From Oopsacas minuta (taxonomy: Eukaryota > Porifera > Hexactinellida > Lyssacinosida > Leucopsacidae): DNA of 64,000 bases. Below are positions 54,243 through 64,000 of this stretch, piece by piece. Within the stretch, counting starts at the first letter, position 1. The number at the start of each line of letters is the position of its first letter. A program made the position numbers and the translations under genes. Under the pieces are notes generated by a model. That model ran no database searches. It was not told the DNA's origin and saw nothing but the letters and a program-made list of their open reading frames with translations. The stretch lies in NCBI GenBank assembly GCA_024704765.1, contig JAKMXF010000299.1, positions 682,001 through 746,000 on the forward strand. The letters are read 5' to 3'.

Positions 54243-54357
54243 AAAAGTTAGTGGGTCAAGATGGGTCACGAGATAATCGATTGGTCATGACCCATGGGTC
54301 GTATGGGTGATGGGTACGTCTTCGATGGGTCACTTTGTATGACCCATTTGCAGCTCT
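54243..54357. repeat. TGGGTC-rich terminal region of the hAT remnant
   Basis: ATGGGTC/TGGGTCA and its reverse GACCCAT occur at least six times in ~110 bp, ending TGACCCATTTGCAGCTCTG at 54357. On the other strand this begins CAGAGCTGCAAATGGGTCA, a plausible hAT end with subterminal repeats. No matching left end found. Confidence 0.5.
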
Positions 54358-54562
54358 GCTACGTATACCAATTGGATTACCAGATTATCCCGGATAATGT
54401 CACATTCGCACGAGAAGTATGACATTAATAGGGAAACTTCCCTGATTATAGAATAACTCGGATAATGTCATACACACTCATGCACGTTATGATTTTAACC
54501 AGGATCCACGTATAGATTTTGTATTCATTCAATATTCCTTCCTATATTTAGAGTATAAGGAA

Positions 54563-56632
54563 ATGCCTAATTTTATGGTTTATAATATATATTTGTTTTT
54601 CTTGCTGGGGATAATTCATCGATGTCATATTACCTATGCTAACGATGATGGAACTAAATGCCCTTTTACTTATAGAATATTATGGTCTTCTACATACACT
54701 CGTTCTCCTTTTTTAAGTTCTCCACTTATCTGTGAATTAGATGGAGATAAACTCCCAGATATTGTTGGAACTTTAGCATCTGGAGAGGTTTTCGGTATAC
54801 ATGGAGAGAGTGGATATATCATGGATAATTGGCCACTATATCTTAACGATGTTCAATTTCACTCTGGTCCGATGCTCTTTGATTATAATCATGATGGATT
54901 AGATGATATTGTCTTATTTACTGAAAAAGGGAAAATTTTGTTTTTATCATCCCAAGGTAAACTATTTTCAAGCGACACTGTTCAAATACCTTCTCTACCT
55001 TTCCCTAGATATTGGTTCCTAAAAAACAATCAAGTTAGAATTGATGAAATACTTCAAGATTTTTCAGAAAATTTTTTAAAGCATAACGATTTTCCTTTGT
55101 ATGATACACTATCCATTCTTGGAATTGATCCAAACAATTCTTCTCTTTTATTTATTCCTCCACATATCCATTCTACTCCTCTTTTGGGAAACATACAAAT
55201 AGAATCAAACTCTAGAGAATTTATCATTTCGCTATCTTTCTATTTTAATCCATCTGAATATCTCACAGAAAAATCTCTTAGATTATTGGGTGGTCTTGAT
55301 CGTGAAGATCTGAATAAATATCTTATTGATGCTATTTTAATTTTGGATCCTTCCTTAAAATTTATCATTCAGTTTAAACTCTTGTCAGTAAATATGCTCG
55401 ACAGTTTCGAACCTGCTCTTATCTTGTCAACACCAGTAATATATAATTTTCAAAGAAGCGCTGAACGATCATTAATTGTCACATCAATTTCTGGAACGCT
55501 TTATAAACTTGTGTTGCCTAATTTAAAGTTTGCATCTGGTTTCCCAATTGTCCTTGGAAGTTCTATTTCAAATACGCCAGTGATTTATGACATCGATGAC
55601 GATGGTACATTAGAAATTTTTACTGTTAATGACCTCAATACTGTATTTTGTATTAACAACAATGGGAAGGTCTTATGGAAAGTTTTCTTAGAGGGAAGAT
55701 TATCTGAGGGTGGTGGTCTAAGGTTGGTGCGATTATTTAATGATTTTGGTGCTGCACTAGTAACCGCAACTGAAAATGGATTACTCTATGCTATAAACCC
55801 AAATACTGGGAACATTTTATCTAACTACCCAATCTATACGGGAGTGGGTTTATCTTCTGTCCCACTTCTTTTATCACTGTCTTCGAAGTTTGATCCTTTG
55901 TTGGTAATTCTCTCTACACACGGAGATTTGGTGATTCATTCACATGCTTTTCACTGTACTCGAATTCTTCCAGGAGATTTCACATTAATTTCCCGGATCC
56001 CTCTACTCTACCACAATTTCATCAATTCAGTCCCAGGTTTTGAACTTCTAGTAACCTCAGAAGGTGGTACTTTAAGTGTATTATCACTATCACTATTGAA
56101 GGAACCAACTAATCCAAATCAGGATTTCCTTGGTAATACACAGAATGACTCAATACTTTTCCTTGATAAGTGGGAATCCCCTCTAATTTGCCAAATTCAA
56201 AATTTACACAGGAATGTTAGTTTATCTCTTGTCCCAACAAATATGAATGAGCAAACTAGTTTCATCAAAGAATTTTTTTCAACAGATTCTTTGACTCTTC
56301 ACTATAAAATTTCCGATAATCTCTTACCCAATGCTTTTTCAAAACAATATTTGGTGAGAGGTAGTATTGGAAATATTGAACTATTTTCCAATGTTCATTC
56401 AATTCAGGGTATTCATTCCGTTACATTTCCTCTACCGTATAAGTCATTAATAAGTACACTCTCTATTTATGTGACTAATGAACATGGAATTTCTGACTGT
56501 ATCCAAATCCCTGTTTCTTTCAATGTGACTTTTAAACACATTTTAAAATGGTTGGTGTATGTTCCATTTATTGGAACACTTGTAGTTTTGTTCATACTTA
56601 CTCTTGAATCAGGTTCTATTTTGCCAAAGTAG
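54563..56632 (+). CDS. DEX1-like FG-GAP/VCBS repeat membrane protein
   Basis: Uninterrupted 689-codon frame, no introns. Residues 1-26 are a signal peptide (YLFFLLGIIHRCHITYA). Beta-propeller-type FG-GAP/VCBS repeats follow with Ca-binding loops: ELDGDKLPDIV (58-68), DYNHDGLDDIV (107-117) and DIDDDGTLEIF (343-353), each before a 'G.I...' strand. Further repeat-like segments are ALVTATENGLLYAINPNTG and FELLVTSEGGTLSVL. A membrane helix (WLVYVPFIGTLVVLFILTL, 663-681) and a tail of eight residues end the protein, so it is type I with a large luminal or extracellular domain. The layout is that of plant and protist DEX1 (defective in exine) proteins; role in animals unknown to me. Intact frame implies selection. 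Confidence 0.8.
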   Translation: MPNFMVYNIYLFFLLGIIHRCHITYANDDGTKCPFTYRILWSSTYTRSPFLSSPLICELDGDKLPDIVGTLASGEVFGIHGESGYIMDNWPLYLNDVQFHSGPMLFDYNHDGLDDIVLFTEKGKILFLSSQGKLFSSDTVQIPSLPFPRYWFLKNNQVRIDEILQDFSENFLKHNDFPLYDTLSILGIDPNNSSLLFIPPHIHSTPLLGNIQIESNSREFIISLSFYFNPSEYLTEKSLRLLGGLDREDLNKYLIDAILILDPSLKFIIQFKLLSVNMLDSFEPALILSTPVIYNFQRSAERSLIVTSISGTLYKLVLPNLKFASGFPIVLGSSISNTPVIYDIDDDGTLEIFTVNDLNTVFCINNNGKVLWKVFLEGRLSEGGGLRLVRLFNDFGAALVTATENGLLYAINPNTGNILSNYPIYTGVGLSSVPLLLSLSSKFDPLLVILSTHGDLVIHSHAFHCTRILPGDFTLISRIPLLYHNFINSVPGFELLVTSEGGTLSVLSLSLLKEPTNPNQDFLGNTQNDSILFLDKWESPLICQIQNLHRNVSLSLVPTNMNEQTSFIKEFFSTDSLTLHYKISDNLLPNAFSKQYLVRGSIGNIELFSNVHSIQGIHSVTFPLPYKSLISTLSIYVTNEHGISDCIQIPVSFNVTFKHILKWLVYVPFIGTLVVLFILTLESGSILPK

Positions 56633-56829
56633 CGTTAACTTCATGACTGTATGTATACAATTTATTAAAATTGTTGTTGTTGATGTTTTCTGCCATTTAC
56701 AGTACAAAAGCTAATGTCAAGATCTTGAACACATAACACTAATGTGTACTAGCGCGCTTCGCTTGCTAAGTATTAAATAGCTAAATTTCTTGGTCCATTT
56801 TGTCGCAACGCGATGGGGTATACTCGCCA

Positions 56830-58165
56830 CTTCGGCCTCGAGTGTCTAAAATAGCAGACTTTTTATGATATTATTATCCATAGTCCATCCAAATTACTTT
56901 TAATGGCCTTCCGTGGCTTTTGGTTAGTAATCTCAGCACTTCGTACCTCGGGCATTAAGAAATTTTTAATATTTTGGAAATTAGGGAATTTTTTACTTTC
57001 ATGATGAGTTAGCATTAGGTCAAAGTGATGACGTAAGGTTATTTGGCATATTGAGGGGTACATGTGATTGAATTTTCAACATGTATATTGGCTAAGCAAG
57101 GGTTTGAATGTCATTTTCGAAATTCCAAAGGGTGAAAATGACGTCATAATTGCGTCTTAGGTGTGAAATTTTTCTAAGACTCTAACTTGTCCAAGTCAGG
57201 CTCAAAATACCCTCGTTTTCCAAAAATCAACACCTGGGAATCTTGAGGTTTTTTCAATCAATTTTGGACATACAAACATATTTATACAGTAAAACTCGAA
57301 TAAGACATATTTAAATTTCTCAATAACCCACCATCAAATTTGTACTAATTGTATAGGAATATTTTTCGCATAAGACGTACTTGAATTAGATTAGTACCTA
57401 CTATTTCCCTTGAGGATTACGTCTTATCAGAGTTCTACGGTACATACATACATACATTAATCGCGTTTTAATAGTATTAGACAGGGCTGTTAGCTCAGAA
57501 ACCGTGACAAGTCGGCTAAAGCACCAAATTTGGCACAAGATTGTTACTAGAATGTTCTGAACCTTTATAAGGGAGCCACTTTATCGAAGTTCAGTGGTGT
57601 GATGCACACAATCAATTTTTTGTCCCACTTTTCGATACATTTTGATGGTATTTAAATGCATATAACTCATCCAGTTTGAATTAATTTTGATGCCGGTATT
57701 CGTAATCAGTGAGAGATTTAATGGTGTATGAGTGGTTCCTCGAATATGTTCTATAATATTTTCCCTTGCAACACAAGAATGTGCAACATTTCATTCTCAA
57801 ATTTTGTCCTAACTCAATCGTGTGGCCCTTGTTCCACGCCGCTATGTAATAGTTTGAGACAATCAATTGACTTCCTACTGTTTATAATATCGTTTGTCTC
57901 CATGCAAACGAGTTATCTTTCAGGAATAAAATGTCCAGCCGACATGCCCCCCCCTGTGTAAATGCCGCAATGCATCGGACCCGACTGATTTTGGGCTCAA
58001 TATTATTCGTCCCCTAATGTACTTCATGTTCTATCCTCAACTCCTATGGATAAAATTCTGATTAAATTATCCTACAATTACCTCCTATCTAACTTTTGAA
58101 ACGAAATCTCTAGATCAATTTGAAATATGTGCAATAAGTTGTGAAAATATGATAAATCACCACAA
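56830..58165 (+). repeat. Dispersed repeat family A, copy 2
   Basis: Matches 18958-20690 and 40440-40690. Starts after the DEX1-like gene with a CACTTCGGCCTCGAGTG segment; contains a MITE (57297-57440) that copy 1 lacks. Copy 1 instead has the insert at 19749-20289. Non-coding. Confidence 0.75.
57297..57440. mobile_element. pogo-like MITE, 144 bp
   Basis: Ends TA|CAGTAAAACTCGAATAAGAC and GTCTTATCAGAGTTCTACGG|TA are inverted and TA-flanked; ATAAGACGTA-like words repeat inside. It divides repeat family A at a point where copy 1 is continuous. Confidence 0.75.
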
Positions 58166-59250
58166 AGGTGTGAAATATTCGCTTTAGAAAAATATTCCTC
58201 GAGGTGCAAATCTCCGACCCAATATGTATATGTATGCCAATTTTTATGGTAATTGGACCGCTAGATTTCCCGCGGACGGACGGACTTCGCACATCATCCA
58301 TGCCATTAGGCAACTCCCAATAGGAGCTGCACTAAAAGTAAGACGTAGGTAAGATACAATATTCAAGTTAACAATTTTCTCGACATTTAGCATACATATT
58401 TGTGCGAGACTACACCATTCGATAAATGAACCAATTTATTGCTACGTATTATTAACAAAACAGTCGATAACATCTTATATTCATGTTTAATATGTAAGAA
58501 ATATGAAGAAAATTGAAGGGCGCGGAGGTTTATCTAGTAAAATCTTATTTAACAACATTTAGACTTTTGAGGGTCGATATATACATAACTAAACTCGGCT
58601 AGCCTATCAGCGTCGAACAAGGAGTCACCCGATTGGGTTAGGAAACTATTTGAGGATGAATGTTGACATATATCGGTGTTGCTAGGGGAAAATTCGAGTG
58701 ACAACTCAAACGACGCGAGATCTTAAAATAAACTGAAGCTTTCATCAAGTTTCACAAGTATGATGTGATGAATCACACATTCCATATTTAGAAAAGATTT
58801 TTCAGGTCGAGAAGACGTCATTTCATCGCCTAATAGGCCTTTATGTTGGAAAACCTACCCCAACTTAGAAACACTTTAACGCTAAATATTGATGATTTTA
58901 CGGTTCAATAAGAAATATCCAAAAGTGTATTTTATGCATAATATCGAAAAATTGTCATGATAAAGTTGGATCAGTTTTACTAGTCAGAATCTCTTTATTT
59001 GACTACTTCTAATAGTAAAATCGAATTATTCGACTATTGGCACTAGTCAGAAACTAAGAATATTTCAACACTTATAAACTATAGCTCTGAGGATAATTAA
59101 ATTTGGAATTTATTAGAAAGTATCCTGTTTCTAGTTTAAATTCAAAAAATTTAATTCTCCCTTACTACCTTAAATATCAAACCCGCGATCGAGGGTAGCG
59201 GAAATGAGTGCGATTGACGCGCGAAGCGCTGTCCTAAATCTTTAATCCAT
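58166..59250. other. Non-coding stretch
   Basis: No gene supported. AT-rich with a GC patch near 58263-58285 (CCGCGGACGGACGGAC). Around 58980-59050 GACTA/TAGTC words recur (TTTTACTAGTCAGAATC, GGCACTAGTCAGAAAC). Confidence 0.35.
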
Positions 59251-59345
59251 TCTAACTTGTGACAGTTTTCTAATAATCGAATCTCACTTGTGCAGGTAGT
59301 CTGATAAATCGATTCTAACTTTTGAAAGTAGTCTAATAGATAGAT
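59251..59345. repeat. Imperfect ~32-bp tandem repeat, three units
   Basis: Units at 59251-59281, 59282-59313 and 59314-59345 share TCTNACTTNTG, then AGTNTAATANATNGAT. A partial fourth unit follows. A small minisatellite in non-coding DNA. Confidence 0.7.
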
Positions 59346-59520
59346 TCTGTCATTTTACAAGTTCTCAATTTTCTGACTAATGTTAACTTCAAAATTCTGA
59401 CTTTAGCATGTACCTCCTAAAGTTGGCTAGTTCTTGAGTTACAGCAGAGACCATTGATTCCACGTGTTTGTTAATATTCACTTATAACTTGATAATCGAT
59501 ACAATTTTGGTCTATTCAAA

Positions 59521-59790
59521 ATAGCCAAATTTCAGTGTGTACCAGACCTCCCATACCGTGATAATACATTTTGATATTATATCCTTGAAGCTATTTTTAA
59601 ATGTTACAATGACCATGTATGGGCATAGTCACGATTACGTCATATTTGTAAGAGTTAGATATCAAAATATATACAAGGTATGGGAAGTCGGGCATTTAAA
59701 ACAAATTGGCTATCCTGATTTATTAATAATTTTAACAATTAATTATCGAGTTATAATTGGATATTCATAAAAATGTGTCATCACTGGTCT
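59521..59790 (+). repeat. Dispersed repeat family B, copy 2
   Basis: Matches 7066-7290 and 60595-60795 (GACCATGTATGGGCATAGTC, TTATCGAGTTATAATTGGAT, GTGTCATC). CCCATACCGTG...TTTTGATAT at the start and ATATCAAAA...GGTATGGG further in are inverted, so this copy can fold. Confidence 0.65.
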
Positions 59791-60189
59791 CTCTCCTGTA
59801 ACAAAATGAGTGAACTTTCATAGTACAAATTTTTGATATTTTGTCTAAAGGTAACTATAGATCATTTCATATATTCACCCTGGAATGGAAATGAAATATT
59901 TTACGTTCTACAAGACTTCAACGAATGGCTTATTTTAAATGCTTAATAGACACATATTTTGTTACATTCCCGAAGTTTAGCATACAATGGTTGATGATTT
60001 GTTCTACAGATATGTAATCTATTATTCGGCCAAAAATTACCGTTTCTTCAATAAAGATACAATAACATTGTTGAATCGGCGACTGCATCCCTAGTCCAAA
60101 ATCACAAGTTATTGCGAGGCCTTATGTACAGCCTCGATTGATATCAATCATGATAAAATTTCGGCATTTGTTCAATATTGGATTTTTGA

Positions 60190-60450
60190 ACAATTATGAT
60201 GACGTGCTAATCCCATGATGAGTTTGCATTTGGTTCAAATGATGACGTCAGAAGATGTGTTACATTGAGTGATACCCGTGATTCCAATTTCAGACTTATC
60301 ATGTATATAGCCTGTAGTGGACTAGTGGCCAATAATGTGAATTTTCGCCTTGACTCGTACTTGTCCGAGCCAGTTCCAGTATACCTCCGTATACCAAAAA
60401 TTAGCCGTTTGTCTTCCGGTTTCTTCAATCAATTCCGAACAAAACAAACA
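60190..60450 (+). repeat. Dispersed repeat family A, fragment
   Basis: Shares GATGACGTGCTAATCCCATG, GATGACGTCAGA, TACTTGTCCGAGCCAG and TTTCTTCAATCAATTCCG.AC with 18960-19240 and 57000-57260. Non-coding. Confidence 0.65.
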
Positions 60451-60594
60451 TATCATAATTACCTACCCCTTGTAACTGTTTCCCTGGATTTTCAAACTAT
60501 TCTCTGGGTTTCTAATTTTATAAGCAAATAATATTAATTTTTCTATCTTTATGTGCTAAAGAGCCAGAAATATTAAATATTATATCTCTGAATA

Positions 60595-60795
60595 TTTTTG
60601 CAGAATCATAAACATGACCATATATGGACTTATTCAAGATTACGTTACAATGGTAAGAGATATTAAATCAAAATGTATTATCGGAATATGGGAGTTGGGT
60701 ATGTATTATAAGTTTGCTATCTTGATTTTGACCATAATTGTAACGATTTTCGAGTTATGAGTGAATATTGACAAACAAGTGCAATCCATGGTCTC
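60595..60795 (+). repeat. Dispersed repeat family B, copy 3
   Basis: Shares GACCATATATGGACTTATTC, GTAAGAGATATTAAATCAAA, GGGAGTTGGGTATGTATTAT, TTTTCGAGTTATGAGTG and CCATGGTCTCATC with the other two copies. It follows a family A fragment by ~145 bp, so A and B may be parts of one larger repeat. Confidence 0.65.
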
Positions 60796-60870
60796 ATCAG
60801 GGCCGGATTTAAGGGGCGCAGTGTCGAAAGCTGCGCACTGGCCCCACAAATAATTTGTTTGAGCTGAGCA
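60796..60870. mobile_element. hAT-like terminus fragment
   Basis: CAGGGCCGGATTTAAGGGGC starting at 60798 resembles the ends of many animal hAT elements. CAGTGTCGAAAGCTGCGCACTG next to it is a near-palindrome. No matching second end seen. Confidence 0.35.
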
Positions 60871-61086
60871 ACTTCGTTTAGAAAACAATACTTTATGATC
60901 CAGGGGGGACATTTTTTCGAAAGTTGTACAAACGATTATGGTAAAAGGTTTCAACATGTGTAATATAATAATATGTTTGTTTACAGTAGAATTGGATACA
61001 ATTATTTATTTTTGAAATTTTTGAACTTCCAAAGTTGTATACCATTTCGGACATGTTCGAAGAAGCGAGGGTCTACTGTAGTAGGC

Positions 61087-62038
61087 TTAGTTATTTGAAC
61101 CAAAATATGTATCATACTTTGTATAACCACTTTTTAGTGATTTCTGTTTTTCAAAGAATTTCTGGTCCAATGTTTGTAACTCATCATATCTTACATCTAA
61201 TATCTCAAGTTTAGGGAATGTGTAATTTAGTATAAAATCAATAGTATCTGAATTCCTAATTTCTATAAACGTCAATTCATTTAATCCGGTAAATACATTT
61301 TCTCCAAAGGTTGCATTCAGTTGAATATACCATAGTCTAAGTGTTCTCAGCGTTGTGATATTTGCCAAGAGATTTCTGGGAAATTCTTGCAGCCCTGAAC
61401 CAATTCATTCAATTCTTTCAATACTTATCGCGTTTTCAAATGCATTACAGCAAACTTATACCATTCTATGTTTGAAGTAGGACGTAAGAATGTTAGTTGA
61501 GGTAGATTGAGCATAGAAGAATCTATTGTAATTAGTGAAGGGAGTTTCAAATCTGAGATGTCGACGTCTGTAAGACTGGTGCTATTAAACATAGGAAACC
61601 CATTTATTGCCATTCCAGACATAAGTATTAATCTCAAGTTGTTTAAACCGATTAGAAAATCTTCAGTAACGGTCAAGGTAGAGTCTCCGTCAAAGTATAC
61701 AAACTGAATATCTGGTTCAGTGTTCTTGAAAATTAATTCATTTTTTCCATATACGTATACATGTAAAGAAGAAACACCGGCAGGAATATCTAACATGATT
61801 GTTTGCCCTTCCATCCCCTGATATAATAGGTATGATAGCTGGAGCCGAAAACCGCGTTATCGTTACAATCCTGAATAAGTGAGTTAACATTTGCAAGATC
61901 ACTTGTTGTAATATCACAAGTTATTTGGCCAGAGGCCAGTGAGATAGTTCCGCAGGATTGCCAAAGGATGGCAGAAATACAAATGAACATCATGTTTAGA
62001 TAGTTTCTTTGTTGAATACAAACAAGTAGGTTGTTCAT
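61087..62038 (-). pseudogene. Secreted leucine-rich-repeat protein, frameshifted
   Basis: Minus strand from ~62038: a signal peptide (MMFICISAILWQSCGTISLA), then ITCDITTSDLANVNSLIQDC. After a 1-base shift near 61815 it continues IMLDIPAGVSSLHVYVYG, GLNNLRLILMSGMAINGF and SLTDVDISDLKLPSLITI. After another shift and a stop near 61400-61440 come LQEFPRNLLANITTLRTLRL, VFTGLNELTFIEIRNSDTID and FPKLEILDVRYDELQTLD. The L..L..L spacing is leucine-rich-repeat-like and the signal peptide indicates export or a receptor ectodomain; no membrane helix remains. Probably a pseudogene or fragment of an LRR receptor family. Confidence 0.65.
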
Positions 62039-62587
62039 ACTTTTTGTTATGAATTTATAGTATTCTGGAATCTGTATATTCTTATTTACGGTATGCTATC
62101 TAATTATCACAATTATTTTTTCAACGAGTATCCCAGACGATATCCCAGAAGACACCAGAAAACTAATGTATTAGCAGACTAAATTTGTATTCACTAAATA
62201 GTATAAATTTAATTATGTAACAAACTTATCATGTGATCTAAACATAAACATCTAAACAACTTTGGCACAACTGCACAATATTACATTCCTCCTACTAATG
62301 TGACGAGAATAGCGGTACATCGATGTTTGAGCTTCTAAGAGAATTGAATAACTTAACATTTCAGATACGGTGTTCTTATCAGGGCTCTCAACAAAAAGAA
62401 CTCTCAAAATCGTGAGAGGTGGTGGTGTGCAAGCGTGGTTCGTTACTCGTTTTTGAATCATGATTTGATATCAATCGAGGCATCTAGTGCCAAGATTAAT
62501 ATTGCCATAGCCTACTATACATAAGGCTTCAGAATTATTTGTAATTTTTGGCAGTCCCCGATTCAACAATTCTATATGTAGAATCTA
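62039..62587. other. Non-coding stretch upstream of the LRR remnant
   Basis: Nothing supported as a gene. Contains TATCCCAGACGATATCCCAGA near 62130, a short direct repeat, and AT-rich sequence that would be the promoter side of the LRR remnant. Confidence 0.35.
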
Positions 62588-62888
62588 CAGTAGAGTTCGT
62601 CTATTAGTAATTGCCTTATTAGCAAGATTCGCTTATTAGCAAGTTTTTTCAGTGTACGGTGCAAAGGATAGGGATTTATGTATAAAAAAGTTCGCTTATT
62701 AGCAAGTGTTTTTAGGGTTACAATGGGCCAAGTTGCATTAATTATATTCCCTTATTAGCAAGTTCGCCTATTAGCAATTTTTCTCATAAAAATACGACTT
62801 GCTAATGACTTAATAAGGGAACCTTAGTTCCCTTATTAGCAAGTTTTTCTCGTGCAAAACCCGACTTGCTAATAAGCGAACTCCAGTG
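62588..62888. mobile_element. pogo/Tigger-like MITE, copy 2
   Basis: Ends TA|CAGTAGAGTTCGTCTATTAG and CTAATAAGCGAACTCCAGTG|TA, inverted and TA-flanked. Matches the reverse complement of 759-1314 without the nested hAT MITE. TTATTAGCAAG occurs about seven times in both orientations. Near 62657-62700 it has a segment the other copy lacks. Confidence 0.8.
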
Positions 62889-63714
62889 TATAGTGAAGAA
62901 ACGGTGTACTTTTCCCGAATAAATTTATTATTTTTCTGACAAGAAATTATCAACCATTGTATGCTTAAAATTCGGGAATATGTCAAAATATGTGTTTACT
63001 AAGCATTTATTTATTAAAATATGCATAGCCATAGGAACACTTTGCTTATTGGGTGGACCAAAAAAGCATCAATTATATCACTCTAGATTCCCGAATATAA
63101 ATATAAAATTATATAATGAATGTTTTAAAATTTTCACAAGTAATATTACTAAATAGTATAGTACGACATAAAATGATAACACTACGTAACAAATTTTTAT
63201 GAAATCTTTGTTTGGCTTGATATTTTGATTGTTTATGGATAATTTTGAGGCGCTGATTCCGAAAATACAATTAGTTTTTTTCTATCATCGATCGTTAGCT
63301 TTCAGGAAGCCTATTTATATGAGCAGGTTACACGCTTAGCCAACCCAGCAAAAACGTACGTCACAATCAAAATCTTTTGTGCTATAACAATAAAGATAAC
63401 AAACATTTTGCACTCCCTTCACTGTCTCTTGTCTTTTTAAGCTCTGGGAGACACTTAAAGTGTCTGCGAATGCACAGCTTAAACAGCATCAGAATTCCAG
63501 GCTGGGGTAGGATTGCAAAACTTAGAAATTTCGTTCTTGCGTATAGTTTATTTGCTATCCAGTACCTTCACTTGGAAAGTATTTACTTATATTAATACTA
63601 TAAGCTACCAGCAGCTAGTATAAGCATAAGTATAACTGCCTTTAGCAGAGAGGCAGAAATAACTTGCTGGTTGTTCTTACGTTAAGTTAGTGTTTTTCAA
63701 ATTTAGAAATTGCA
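62889..63714. other. Non-coding stretch upstream of the right-edge gene
   Basis: No gene supported. AT-rich; may contain the promoter and leader of the frame starting at 63715. Hypothetical frame 63377-63595 has no domain. Confidence 0.35.
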
Positions 63715-64000
63715 ATGGCTAGTAGACAATGCAAGAATTCACCTGACTCATTTTGCTATGTTTGTGGATATTATGTTGGTGACAAACATGTTTCAAATAA
63801 AATATCAAAAGAAGCTAAGTATTGGGAAGCGTATAGACTGTATTTTGGGATGTCCATTGGGGATCAGGAAAAGGCCTGGGCCCCACATGTGATTTGTGGC
63901 AGCTGTCGATCTAATCTTGAAGCTTGGTTGAGGGGTTCCGCTAGAGTTATGCCATTTGCTATTCCAAGAGTTTGGAGAGAGCCACAAAACCATCATGATG
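63715..64000 (+). CDS. Cys-rich transposon-associated protein, N-terminal part (cut by window)
   Basis: Open from ATG 63715 to the window end, 95 codons with no stop: MASRQCKNSPDSFCYVCGYY, a middle with YRLYFGMSIGDQEKAWAPHV, C61-G-S-C64, and MPFAIPRVWREPQNHHD. C14-x2-C17 and C61-x2-C64 suggest a zinc-binding module. The pattern 'CY.CG...', 'WAPH..C..C...L..W', 'MPFA.P..WREP.NH' is shared by a large family of uncharacterised proteins in insects, cnidarians and other animals that I associate with mobile DNA. The frame has no lesions so far. Function unknown; the rest lies outside. Confidence 0.65.
   Translation, partial: MASRQCKNSPDSFCYVCGYYVGDKHVSNKISKEAKYWEAYRLYFGMSIGDQEKAWAPHVICGSCRSNLEAWLRGSARVMPFAIPRVWREPQNHHD

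Noticed and set aside
57480-57520. tRNA-like A-box (GTTAGCTCAG)
   Set aside because: No B-box or cloverleaf pairing at the right distance.
60984-61078. 95-bp MITE with TACAGTAGA ends
   Set aside because: Only about nine terminal bases are inverted and the inner sequence does not pair; could be chance or the edge of a longer element.
1-64000. CRISPR arrays, rRNA genes, operons
   Set aside because: No regularly spaced identical repeats with unique spacers, no rRNA-like stretch recognised, and the gene style is eukaryotic.

Overview
The window looks like nuclear DNA of an AT-rich metazoan. It carries animal-type cut-and-paste transposons (Tc1, mariner, pogo, P/THAP, hAT, MULE), short GT-AG introns, an NHL-repeat protein, a secreted leucine-rich protein and a metazoan-style SDA1 gene. 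There is no operon structure or bacterial gene spacing. The style of the NHL and transposase proteins reminds me of a compact early-branching animal such as a glass sponge, but that is a low-confidence impression and nothing in the window proves it.

Only two full-length genes look intact, and both are intronless: SDA1/SDAD1 (2613-4508, 60S ribosome biogenesis and export) and a DEX1-like FG-GAP membrane protein (54563-56632). A third reading frame (63715 to the right edge) is open but cut by the window. Other host-like genes are broken: two aspartic-protease paralogues (10484-11505 continuing at 17265-17461, and 17739-18957), an NHL-repeat gene (22635-23832) and a secreted LRR gene (61087-62038).

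The rest is mostly a layered graveyard of mobile DNA. 0-8.6 kb: Tc1 fragment, several Tigger/pogo-like MITEs with TA target sites, a hAT MITE nested in one of them, and a foldback element. 8.6-9.9 kb: a Tc1-type DD37E element. 11.5-17.3 kb: a 5.76-kb element with about 870-bp terminal inverted repeats and a perfect 8-bp target duplication. It carries a decayed OTU-type protease and is itself hit by a Tc1 element. 24-29 kb: hAT-like, Ty3/gypsy-like and other RT remnants. 31-36 kb: a stack of insertions (Ginger-like integrase element, foldback element, mariner) in an older repeat. 36.7-39.2 kb: MULE and hAT traces. 40.7-47.3 kb: P-element relatives with a THAP domain, plus a second copy of the same Tc1. 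47.7-54.4 kb: RAG1/Transib-like remnants split by a hAT element with perfect target duplications, then another hAT. 56.8-61 kb: non-coding dispersed repeats.

The most striking points are the OTU-bearing long-TIR element sitting inside a protease exon, and a 13-base match to the Tn5/Nextera mosaic end within one of the two near-identical Tc1 copies, which suggests a sequencing-adapter artefact in the assembly.
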